Assembly: GCA_002239065.1 (NCBI GenBank)
Contig: MPNO01000013.1
Location: 22,214-86,213 of the forward strand
Reading direction: 5' to 3'
DNA length: 64,000 nt
DNA from: Defluviicoccus sp. bin129
GTDB lineage: Bacteria > Pseudomonadota > Alphaproteobacteria > MPNO01
Position numbers and translations under genes: made by a program. Shown one piece after another: positions 46,769-54,242 of this stretch (positions within the stretch are counted from its first letter, which is position 1; each line of letters begins with the position of its first letter). The notes beneath the pieces were generated by a model. That model made no database searches and was not told the DNA's origin. It saw only the letters and a program-made list of their open reading frames with translations.

Positions 46769-47899
46769 ATGGCGACACTTCCGAGACGGCTCTATGCGCG
46801 CGGCTTCGCCGCGGATTCCCGGACCGAGCGCGAATTGCGCACGGGTCTTGCCGGGCACGACATCGAGATCAAGCGGGGCCGCTTTCCCTCCGCGCTCCGG
46901 ACGCTGGCCGAGGAACCCGCTGCCAGCCTGGCGTTCGTCGATCTCGACGGCATCTCGGAACCGGAAGAGGCCGCCAGGCGGCTGGCGGGGGTCTGCTCGT
47001 TCGAGACCGTGCTGGTCGCGATCGGTTCGGTCGACACGGCGCAGTTCAGCCGCGCGCTGCTGCAACACGGCGTTGCGGACTACCTGGTGAAACCGGTCAC
47101 CGCCGCGGCGATCCGCGAAGCCGCGGCCGCGCTCACCGAAGTCGGCCCGGACCATCTCTACGCCGGCGAGGTCGCCGCCTTCGCGGGCGCTCCCGGCAGC
47201 GGCGCCTCCACCCTGGTTGCCGCCCTCGCGCACGGCATCGCCGAAGACGGGAGGACCGCGACGGTGGTCGATCTCGATCCGGTCTCCGGCAAGATGGCGG
47301 GGCTGCTGGATGCCGAGCCGCGGGACGGTCTGGCATCCGTGCTCGCGCCGCCCGGGGCCGATGGCGGCGACGATCCGGATACGCGGTTCGATACCGGGTT
47401 GCTCGACGGGATCGCGGCGCCAGCCGCGCCGGGGATTTCGCTGATCGCCTATCCCGCTCGCGGTTCTCTGCCGGCAAGGCCCGACATGGCGATGCTGTCC
47501 GCCCTGTTCGGGCAGCTCGCCAACCGCACGCACGCGGTGCTCGTGACCGGCGCCCCGGATCCGGCGATGCAGCTCGAAATCCTGCGCCGCGCCGATATGC
47601 GTGCCGTGCTTTTCGAACCCGCTTTGGCGAGCATCGGCACCGCGGTCCGGCTGATGGCGCAGCTGGGCGCGCGCTATCCGGTCTCGCTGATCCAGTGCTC
47701 GACCCGGATGCGCCGCTATCCGCTCTCGCCGGCGCATATTCGCTATGCGCTCGCCGACCGGCGTCCGGATGCGGTGATTCCCTTCGAGCCGGCGCTGCAC
47801 GCCTCGGCGACGGGCAGGCGCCCCGGCCGTCCCGGCAAGGCGTACCGCAAGGCGCTGCGCCAGGCGGCGGCCCTGTTCGGAGGGGCCGGGCGCCCCTGA
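46769..47899 (+). CDS. tadZ: TadZ/CpaE-like pilus localisation ATPase, copy 1
   Basis: A 376-residue protein. Residues 1-120 are a receiver-like domain (LAFVDLDGIS, ending DYLVKPVTAAAIREAA) that lacks the phosphorylated Asp context of true response regulators. Residues 130-376 are a MinD/ParA-type domain with a degenerate P-loop (AGAPGSGAST), where the Walker lysine is replaced. TadZ positions the Flp assembly machinery at the pole. The ATG at 46769 follows the lipoprotein gene by 46 bases. The convergent ROK gene ends 48 bases beyond its stop. Confidence 0.86.
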   Translation: MATLPRRLYARGFAADSRTERELRTGLAGHDIEIKRGRFPSALRTLAEEPAASLAFVDLDGISEPEEAARRLAGVCSFETVLVAIGSVDTAQFSRALLQHGVADYLVKPVTAAAIREAAAALTEVGPDHLYAGEVAAFAGAPGSGASTLVAALAHGIAEDGRTATVVDLDPVSGKMAGLLDAEPRDGLASVLAPPGADGGDDPDTRFDTGLLDGIAAPAAPGISLIAYPARGSLPARPDMAMLSALFGQLANRTHAVLVTGAPDPAMQLEILRRADMRAVLFEPALASIGTAVRLMAQLGARYPVSLIQCSTRMRRYPLSPAHIRYALADRRPDAVIPFEPALHASATGRRPGRPGKAYRKALRQAAALFGGAGRP

Positions 47900-47947
47900 C
47901 CCGGGAGGACGGAGCGCCGGAAGCCGGCCCGTCCGCCGGGGTCTCTC

Positions 47948-49138
47948 TCAGACGGGCTGGAGATCGAGCGGCCGCTCGACGAGGTATTCGTAGACGGCCA
48001 TGGAGCAGGTCGCCCAATTGCCGCCTTCCGGTCCGGTCACCCGGCTGGCGGCGACCTCGATTGGCGGCGTGACGGCCTCGGAGAGGGCAACCCGGATGCC
48101 GGCCATGTAGGAGGGCGACATGGCGAGCGGGCCCGAGACGAGGACGATCTCCGGCCTGACGAACTGGGCGTGCTGCGCCGCGAGGCGTCCGAGCGCGCGG
48201 CCCGCGCCGGTCATCAGCCCGGCCACCCTCGGATCGCCCGCCCGGTCGCGCTCGATCGCGTCGTGCAGGTCGAGATCGATATGCGACAGCGGCGCGAGGG
48301 CGATGCGCTCGCCGAGCAAGCGCCGCAGGATGCCGACGCCGCCCGCGGCTTCGTCGACCATGGCGGTGGCGCCGTCCTCGGCGACGACGGTCATCCTGCC
48401 GATCGGACCGCCCGGGAAGCGGGTGGCGCCCACGTAGCGCCCGTCGATCAGCACCGCCGCGCCAACGCCAACGCCGCAGAGCATCGCGAGAACGTCGCCC
48501 CGCCCGCGCGCGGCGCCGAACAGCACCTCGGCCCGCCCGATGGTGGCCGCGAGCATCCGGACCTCCATGGGAACGCCGAGCAGCGCCTCGAGCTGCGCGC
48601 GCAGCGGGAACGCCCCCCATCCCAGATAGGGCGCTCCCCAGACATCGCCGGTCTCCGGGTTCACCTCGGCGGTGATCATGACGAACCCGCCGAGCAGGCG
48701 GCTCCGGTCGGGCGCGTGGGCGCCGGTCAGGCGCCGGCATTCCTCCGCCAGGCGCAGCACGAGGCCTTCGGCGTCCGCCACCGGCTCGAACTGGAAGTCG
48801 GCGCTGCCGATCACGTTCCGTCCGATATCCGCCAGGGCGACGGTCTGGACGGTCGGCGCGATGACGATCCCCAGCACCTGGCCGCCGCGCGGATCGACGG
48901 TCAGCGGCCGGGACCGCCCGCCCGGCCTGACCGGGCCTTCATCGGGCGCTTCGGGGCGTTCGCGCACCAGCCCGAAATCGATCATGCGCCGGGCGATGCG
49001 CGAAACCTGCGCCGGATCGAGCCCGATGCGGGGGGCGATCTCGCTGCGGGAGACCGGGCCCCTCAGCACCACTTCCCGGAGGAAGGCGCTTTCGCTTTCC
49101 CGGCCTCTGTCGCGGGCCGTCTGCGGAGCTCTGGCCAT
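47948..49138 (-). CDS. ROK family transcriptional regulator with degenerate metal site
   Basis: A 396-residue regulator with an N-terminal winged helix (residues 15-60, PVSRSEIAPRIGLDPAQVSRIARR) and a ROK domain. The ROK signature has decayed: the zinc motif CxCGxxGCxE is absent and GGPIGRMTVV replaces the usual GEIGHMTV with its histidine. It is therefore unlikely to be a sugar kinase, though it may still bind a ligand. It overlaps nothing but is one base from the lysR gene downstream end, so both may form one transcript. Its relation to the Tad genes on either side is unknown. Confidence 0.86.
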   Translation of the reverse strand: MARAPQTARDRGRESESAFLREVVLRGPVSRSEIAPRIGLDPAQVSRIARRMIDFGLVRERPEAPDEGPVRPGGRSRPLTVDPRGGQVLGIVIAPTVQTVALADIGRNVIGSADFQFEPVADAEGLVLRLAEECRRLTGAHAPDRSRLLGGFVMITAEVNPETGDVWGAPYLGWGAFPLRAQLEALLGVPMEVRMLAATIGRAEVLFGAARGRGDVLAMLCGVGVGAAVLIDGRYVGATRFPGGPIGRMTVVAEDGATAMVDEAAGGVGILRRLLGERIALAPLSHIDLDLHDAIERDRAGDPRVAGLMTGAGRALGRLAAQHAQFVRPEIVLVSGPLAMSPSYMAGIRVALSEAVTPPIEVAASRVTGPEGGNWATCSMAVYEYLVERPLDLQPV

Positions 49139-49139
49139 C

Positions 49140-50033
49140 TCAGGCCACCTGTCCGGAATCGCGCGCGAATTCTTCCTTGAGCCAGCTGACGAACGCTCTC
49201 ACCTCGGGCTTCCGGCGCACCGACCGCCGCGTCCGGATCCAGTACCCGTCCTCGGTCGCCAGGCATTGCGGGATCGGGCGCACCAGACGCCCGTCGTTGA
49301 GGTCGCCGCGCGCTATGGTGGAATTCAACAGGATCGCGCCCTTGCCCTGCCTGACCGCCGAGAGCAGCAGCCTGGCGGTCAGGGTGGGGCCGCTCACGGT
49401 ATCGGCGCCGCACAGGCCGACCGCCTCCATGAAGGCCCGCCAGTCGGGCCAGTTCCAGCTGTTTCCGGGGTCCTCCCGGTTCAGCAGCGTGGCGCCCGAG
49501 AGGCCGGGGCCCGGACAGGAACGCGGAGCGCATACGGGGAATATCTCTTCCGCGCCGCTCAGGCGCTCGGCGAACGAATCGGAATCGTCCTCGTAGCTTC
49601 CCCAGTCGATGACGATCTCGTCACGGGCCGAGACATCCACCCGCTCGCGGGAATCGACGAGGACGATCCGGGTCTCGGGCCGCAGCGCGCTGAACCGCTC
49701 CATCCTGGGGAACAGCCAGGCCGTCGCGAAGATGGGCGGCAGGACGATTCGCAGAGCCTGGCCGTCGAGCGGCCGATGCAGCCGGTCGACGGCGTCGGCG
49801 ATATGAGAGAAACCCTCGGACAGCCCTCCGGCCAGCGCGCGTCCGTCCTCGGTCAGCTGCATCTGCCGGCCGTTGCGCCTCACCAGGGGCAGGCCGAGAT
49901 ATTCCTCGAGGTTCCGGATCTGGTGGCTTACCGCGCTGCCCGACACGGCAAGCTCGGCGGCGGCGGCGGCCATCGATCCGTGCTGCGCGAAGACCTGAAA
50001 GGCGCGCAGGGCGTTGAGGGGAGGCATCTGCAT
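49140..50033 (-). CDS. LysR family transcriptional regulator
   Basis: A 297-residue LTTR. The HTH is at about 19-50 (GSMAAAAAELAVSGSAVSHQIRN), typical of the GcvA/AmpR-like branch. The effector-binding domain follows from about residue 90. Two cysteines (CAPRSC and LCGAD) lie in that domain. The ATG at 50031-50033 is divergent from the TadE-Flp genes across a gap with three palindromes containing TGAG/CTCA half-sites. It probably regulates its own gene and the pilus genes on the right, which is inference. The stop lies one base from the ROK gene. Confidence 0.88.
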   Translation of the reverse strand: MQMPPLNALRAFQVFAQHGSMAAAAAELAVSGSAVSHQIRNLEEYLGLPLVRRNGRQMQLTEDGRALAGGLSEGFSHIADAVDRLHRPLDGQALRIVLPPIFATAWLFPRMERFSALRPETRIVLVDSRERVDVSARDEIVIDWGSYEDDSDSFAERLSGAEEIFPVCAPRSCPGPGLSGATLLNREDPGNSWNWPDWRAFMEAVGLCGADTVSGPTLTARLLLSAVRQGKGAILLNSTIARGDLNDGRLVRPIPQCLATEDGYWIRTRRSVRRKPEVRAFVSWLKEEFARDSGQVA

Positions 50034-50095
50034 CGGAATCGGTTCCTCGGTTACGGCCCCTCGAATTGGGGCAAAACTCCCGATAAATCAGGTAG

Positions 50096-50221
50096 TTGAC
50101 ATACTTCTTTCCGCCCCAATAGATGAATTTATCTCAAGTGTACCTGAGAATTTCTCACTTGTATCGCGATTCCCCGCAGTCTATCGGTTGCGTCGTTCAA
50201 TTTATTAGTTGAGCTGCTCAA
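50096..50221. promoter_or_regulatory. Regulatory region with LysR-type palindromes upstream of tadE-flp
   Basis: TTGACA at 50096-50101 is a perfect -35, with a weak ATAGAT 17 bases on. Three symmetric sites follow: CTCAAGTGTACCTGAG (50133-50148, imperfect), TGAGAATTTCTCA (50145-50157, perfect 6+1+6, a T-N11-A LysR box) and TTGAGCTGCTCAA (50209-50221, perfect 6+1+6). All carry TGAG/CTCA halves. The stretch is clearly more AT-rich than the genes around it. Confidence 0.6.
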
Positions 50222-50627
50222 TCAATTGTCCCCGTGATGACAGTGAGCAAAGTGAACACAGAATGAGGGTATCGTGAGCCCCAGTCAATACAGTCTGCAA
50301 CGGTCGGGCCGGGCAACCGCGCCGGACCTCACCGGGTCCAGCGGCGGGCGGGGAATTCAGGCCGCGGCCCGCTCGTGTGCGGTCCCCTGCCGCGGAACCG
50401 GGACCGATCGCGGGCGCGTTCGCGGCACCGCAGGCTCCGATTCGCCAGCCCGTTCCGCGCGAATCGCTCCCCCGCGGCAGGGGCCAGGAGACATGCCCCG
50501 CCGCACGGATAGTCCCGACGGGACCCGCGGAGCCGCGACCCCGATAGCTCCCGGTGCCGCGGCGCAAGCCGGCGATCGGGCTCGTCCGGGGCGCGCCGAA
50601 CGCGCCGCCCGACCGGCCGGTCGCGCG
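50222..50627. other. Long leader between the regulatory region and tadE
   Basis: About 400 bases with no recognised gene. A frame open from 50274 continues into tadE. An ATG at 50493, which has AGGAG close upstream, could extend TadE by 45 polar residues. I see no terminator or strong hairpin; the first 60 bases are AT-rich and the rest is GC-rich. Confidence 0.4.
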
Positions 50628-51119
50628 ATGGAACCGGTTTCCCTTCCGGCCTTCTGGCGCGGCCGGCGGGGCTCCGTCGCGGTCGAGACCGCCATCGCGG
50701 TCGCGCTCCTGGTAATCGCCTTCGCCGGCGTCATGCAGATCGTCCACTCGGTCTGGGTTTCCGACCGGATGGACCGGGCGGCCCGCTCCGCGGCCCGGGC
50801 CATCGCATTCACGCCCGGCGCGGAGGCGGCTTCCCTGCCCGGGCTCGCCTGCGCGGCGATCCGGAAGGAGCTCGACTTGGGCGAGGCGTTCGACTGCGGG
50901 ACCACGCTCTCCGTCACGATCGAGAACGGCCTCGCGCCCGGAAGCCTCGCCGGCGAGGCGGGCTCCGACCCCGGCGGCACGGCCGGCGAACTGGTCCGGG
51001 TCCGCATCGCGTGGAGCGGCGGGCCGTGGAACCCGGGAATGCTCGTGTCCGGCGACGATGCGGACTCCCGGCCGGTCGCGACCGCGATCGCGCGCCGCGA
51101 GCCGATCGAGGGGAGATAG
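50628..51119 (+). CDS. tadE: TadE-like pseudopilin
   Basis: A 163-residue minor pseudopilin. The hallmark near the N-terminus is RRGSVAVETAIAVALLVIAF (residues 12-31, with the conserved Glu), forming the single membrane helix and the prepilin-type signal. The rest is periplasmic with two cysteines (ACAAIR and FDCGTT), likely paired. The ATG at 50628 gives the compact form normal for TadE; 50493 is the alternative. It precedes flp by 267 bases on the same strand. Confidence 0.8.
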   Translation: MEPVSLPAFWRGRRGSVAVETAIAVALLVIAFAGVMQIVHSVWVSDRMDRAARSAARAIAFTPGAEAASLPGLACAAIRKELDLGEAFDCGTTLSVTIENGLAPGSLAGEAGSDPGGTAGELVRVRIAWSGGPWNPGMLVSGDDADSRPVATAIARREPIEGR

Positions 51120-51386
51120 GCGATGCGGATCGGGAATTGCACCCGCGGCCGCCGGGCGGAGATCGGCGCGATCCGCGCCGCGGCCGCGAAACGCCCGCCG
51201 CCGGCCGACGCCGCGAAGCCGGGCCCGTTCGTGAATTCCGCTACCCGCCCCTGCGGGCCGGTCCGCCGACCCCCGCCAACCAACAGATGGAGGTTCCATA
51301 GCGCAGGAACACCGAGAATTTCTCCCCGACGACCGTGCTGGACGGATCTCCAGCGAACCAGGCAATTCGAACAAGAGGCCAGATCG

Positions 51387-51614
51387 ATGAAAACTCGTCA
51401 CATCTCGCGGCGCTTCCGCCGCTTCGCAAGGGCCAACGAGGCCGTTTCCGCGCTCGAATACGCGATTCTGGTGGGGGTGATCACCGTCGGCGTCGGCGTG
51501 GCTCTCCTCACGTTTAGTACGGCCATCCAAGAGGCCATCAAGGGTGTCGGCGACGGGGTTAAGTCAACGACAAGCAAACTCGATGGCAAAGAAATCGATC
51601 CAGATAGCGAGTGA
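51387..51614 (+). CDS. flp: Flp/Fap pilin, major subunit
   Basis: A 75-residue prepilin. The basic leader MKTRHISRRFRRFARANEA precedes VSALEYAILVGVITVGVGVA, where the conserved Glu-Tyr and the hydrophobic assembly helix are clear. The residue before the cleavage point is Ala where Gly is usual. The tail is short and polar (DGVKSTTSKLDGKEIDPDSE). AGAGG lies upstream of the ATG. It is the only intact Flp in the window. A strong stem-loop begins 22 bases after the stop. No TadV prepilin peptidase gene was seen. Confidence 0.93.
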   Translation: MKTRHISRRFRRFARANEAVSALEYAILVGVITVGVGVALLTFSTAIQEAIKGVGDGVKSTTSKLDGKEIDPDSE

Positions 51615-51635
51615 ATAATCTCGGGTCTCCGGCTG

Positions 51636-51667
51636 GCCGGCCATCGCCCCCAGGGACGATGGCCGGC
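51636..51667 (+). promoter_or_regulatory. Stem-loop after flp
   Basis: A perfect 11-bp GC-rich stem (51636-51646 with 51657-51667) and a 10-base loop, 22 bases after the flp stop. No U-run follows. It may protect the flp message and limit readthrough to downstream genes, which would suit the excess of pilin over assembly proteins. Confidence 0.65.
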
Positions 51668-51935
51668 GCACCCCTCCGGTGATCGCCCGACACCCCGATG
51701 GCCGGGACCGATTCCCCGCCGCACCGGGAACCAACGTCATTCGGCGGCGTCGGCGAACACGCCAGGCGAACGCCCCACCTCACCGATGGCACAGCCCAAT
51801 TCGGACATGACCCTCGCCCCCATCCCATCCAGCCCCGATTTCCGGGCAATGACGTCCCGCGAGCAGGCTGAGCAGGCCGATCGTGAGGACGTGCGTACGC
51901 TCGGCACCGGAATCGGCGCTGGATGGGCGACGGCG
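51668..51935. other. Region between flp stem-loop and the membrane synthase-like gene
   Basis: About 270 bases containing no independent gene I can support. The next gene's frame is open from 51786, with ATG codons at 51786, 51807 and 51849, none with a good ribosome binding site. These may be the true start if the N-terminus is longer than I have assigned. Confidence 0.4.
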
Positions 51936-54242
51936 ATGCGCGTTTCGTCCATCGTCCGGCGGTCATCCGGAATATTGCGATTCCAGCCCGGAAGCGAGTC
52001 GGGTCGGGCGGCATTCATTCGGTCCCCCGCGCGGCGGCCGGGCTTGCCGCCTGTCTGGCTCTATGGCGCCGTCGTCCTCACGGGCGCCTGGCTGATATTC
52101 TGGGTTCAGCCCCTGGCGGTGCGCGGTGTCCTGCCGGTCCTCGGGGGTTCGCCCGCGGTGTGGAACACCGCCATGGTGTTCTTCCAGGCGGCACTGCTCG
52201 GCGGCTACGCCCTGGCCCACTGTCTCGCCCGCTGCGCGGCACCTCGCGCGCAACTCCTGGCGATCGCCGCGCTCTGGGCCGGGATCGCGCTCTCCGCTCC
52301 GGTCGGCGCCGTCAGGCTCCTCGGCGAGACGCCCGACGGCCTTCCGCCCACGCTGTGGCTGCTTGCAACGCTTGCCGGCTCGCTCGGGCTGGCCTTCGTT
52401 GCCGTCTCGACCCTGACCCCGCTTGTCCAGCACTGGCTCGCGCGCGCCGGTACCGGGGCTGCCTCGGCCGATCCCTACTTTCTGTACTCCGCCTCGAATG
52501 CGGGCTCCGCCGGCGCGTTGATCGCGTTTCCCTTCGTTATCGAACCTCTCCTGGGGCTGACCGGCCAGGCGTGGCTGTGGAGCGCCGCGGCCCTGATGCT
52601 TGCGCCCGTCCTGTTCCTCCTGTGGCGACCGGCCGCGAATGGCGGGTTCCAGGCCCGGGACGTTCGGCGCGACGCCGAACCGCCCGGTCGCGGCGCCGCC
52701 GGGGCGCTGCCGGTCGGGCGCATTCTCGCGTTGTCCGCGGTGCCCAGCGCGCTCCTGCTCGGTGTCACGCGCTACGTCACCACGGATGTCGCCGCGGTAC
52801 CGCTTCTGTGGATCCTGCCGCTCGGCCTCTACCTCGCCACCTTCGTCCACGCATTCGCGCGCCGGCCGGCCGTCCCGCAACCCCTCCTCGCCCGTCTCGT
52901 GGCGCCGGCCCTCATCGCGCTGGCGATCCTCTATCTCCTCAACCGCACGGTTCTCGTGTTCGGACTGGCCCACCTCCTCGTGTTCGTCCTGGCCGCGCTC
53001 TACTGCCACGGCGAGCTGGCCCGGCTCCGCCCGCCGGTCGCCGGTCTCACCCGGTTCTACCTGCTGGTCTCCACCGGCGGGCTGATTGGCGGGATGCTCG
53101 TCGCGCTCGTGGCGCCGGCGATCTTCGTCGATGTCTACGAGTATCCGATCGCCCTCGCGCTGGTCGCCGCCCTGCTGCCGAGGGGGGCGGAGGCGCCGCG
53201 GCGCGTCCACTACATCGCCGCGGGGGCTGCGCTCGCGGCGGTCGTGGCTGGTCTCGTTGGATTGCTGGACGGCTTCGGGCAGGGCGGGGAAAACGGCCTG
53301 TCGGGGTTCTCGACCGGCCTCTGCCTGATAACGGTCGTGCTCTGCGCGCCCGGCCTCCTCGTCCTGCGTCCGCGGCCGGCCCTGCTGGCGGCGGCGCTCC
53401 TCGCGGTGCTCATGGCGCCGACCCTGATCGCGCGCCATGGCGAGGCCCATGTCGCGCTCGAGCGTACCTTCTTCGGCACCTACCGCGTCACGGAGTCCGG
53501 GGGGCTTCGTTCATTCTACCACGGGACGACGCTGCACGGCGCCGAGCTGCGTCTGCCGGACGGCAGCGTCGAGAGCCGCACCACCTATTACGCGCCGGAT
53601 ACGCCCTACGGCGACGTCATGGCCGGGCTTGCGCGCCGCCCCGGCCCGCTCGTGATCGGCCTCGCGGGTCTCGGAACCGGCTCGCTCGCATGCTACGCAC
53701 GCCCCGGCGACGAGATTCGCATCTACGAGATAGATCCCGCCGTCGTCCGCCTTGCGCGGACGCATTTCGCCGCGCTCCGCGACTGCGCACCCGATGCGTT
53801 CGTCGGGATCGGCGACGCACGGCTGCTGCTCGCCCGCGATCCGGCATCGTTCGATTTCCTGACCGTGGATGCCTTCAGCTCGGACGCGATCCCGGTCCAC
53901 CTGCTTACCCTGGAAGCGTTGCGCATCTACCTCCGCGTCCTTGCCCCGGAGGGCGTCCTCGCGGTCCACATCTCCAACCGGCACATCGATCTCGAGCCGG
54001 TCATCGCGGCGCTCGCCGCCCGCACCGGGCTGGCGGCGCGCAGCAAGCGCTACTCGGCCCCGCCAGCGCTGCGGAAGAGTCAGGCTTCGAGTTCCTCGCA
54101 CGTCGTCGTGCTCGCCCGCGATGAGGAAACGCTCCTTGCGCTCGGTCTGGACGAGGGCTGGGTTCCGCTCGGAACGCCCGACCGAGTGCGGCTGTGGACC
54201 GACGATTACACGTCGCTCGTTCCGCTGCTTCGCTGGTGGTAG
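51936..54242 (+). CDS. Membrane protein with spermidine-synthase-like domain
   Basis: A fusion of an N-terminal multi-spanning membrane region (about ten or more helices, residues 30-500) with a C-terminal SAM-binding, spermidine-synthase-like domain. The latter shows IGLAGLGTGSLACYA (glycine loop), the acidic IYEIDPAVVRLA, GDARLLL and VDAFSSDAIPVHLL. Conserved blocks of the membrane part include FWVQPLAVRGVLPVLGGSPAVWNTAMVFFQ. Such fused proteins occur widely, but their reaction is unknown. It lies between flp and tadZ2 on the same strand. The start is uncertain (51786 would add 50 residues). Confidence 0.85.
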   Translation: MRVSSIVRRSSGILRFQPGSESGRAAFIRSPARRPGLPPVWLYGAVVLTGAWLIFWVQPLAVRGVLPVLGGSPAVWNTAMVFFQAALLGGYALAHCLARCAAPRAQLLAIAALWAGIALSAPVGAVRLLGETPDGLPPTLWLLATLAGSLGLAFVAVSTLTPLVQHWLARAGTGAASADPYFLYSASNAGSAGALIAFPFVIEPLLGLTGQAWLWSAAALMLAPVLFLLWRPAANGGFQARDVRRDAEPPGRGAAGALPVGRILALSAVPSALLLGVTRYVTTDVAAVPLLWILPLGLYLATFVHAFARRPAVPQPLLARLVAPALIALAILYLLNRTVLVFGLAHLLVFVLAALYCHGELARLRPPVAGLTRFYLLVSTGGLIGGMLVALVAPAIFVDVYEYPIALALVAALLPRGAEAPRRVHYIAAGAALAAVVAGLVGLLDGFGQGGENGLSGFSTGLCLITVVLCAPGLLVLRPRPALLAAALLAVLMAPTLIARHGEAHVALERTFFGTYRVTESGGLRSFYHGTTLHGAELRLPDGSVESRTTYYAPDTPYGDVMAGLARRPGPLVIGLAGLGTGSLACYARPGDEIRIYEIDPAVVRLARTHFAALRDCAPDAFVGIGDARLLLARDPASFDFLTVDAFSSDAIPVHLLTLEALRIYLRVLAPEGVLAVHISNRHIDLEPVIAALAARTGLAARSKRYSAPPALRKSQASSSSHVVVLARDEETLLALGLDEGWVPLGTPDRVRLWTDDYTSLVPLLRWW

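Noticed and set aside
51120..51386. A further small Tad gene between tadE and flp
   Set aside because: The open frame from 51123 has no pseudopilin helix or signal and continues in frame into flp. It is probably leader sequence.
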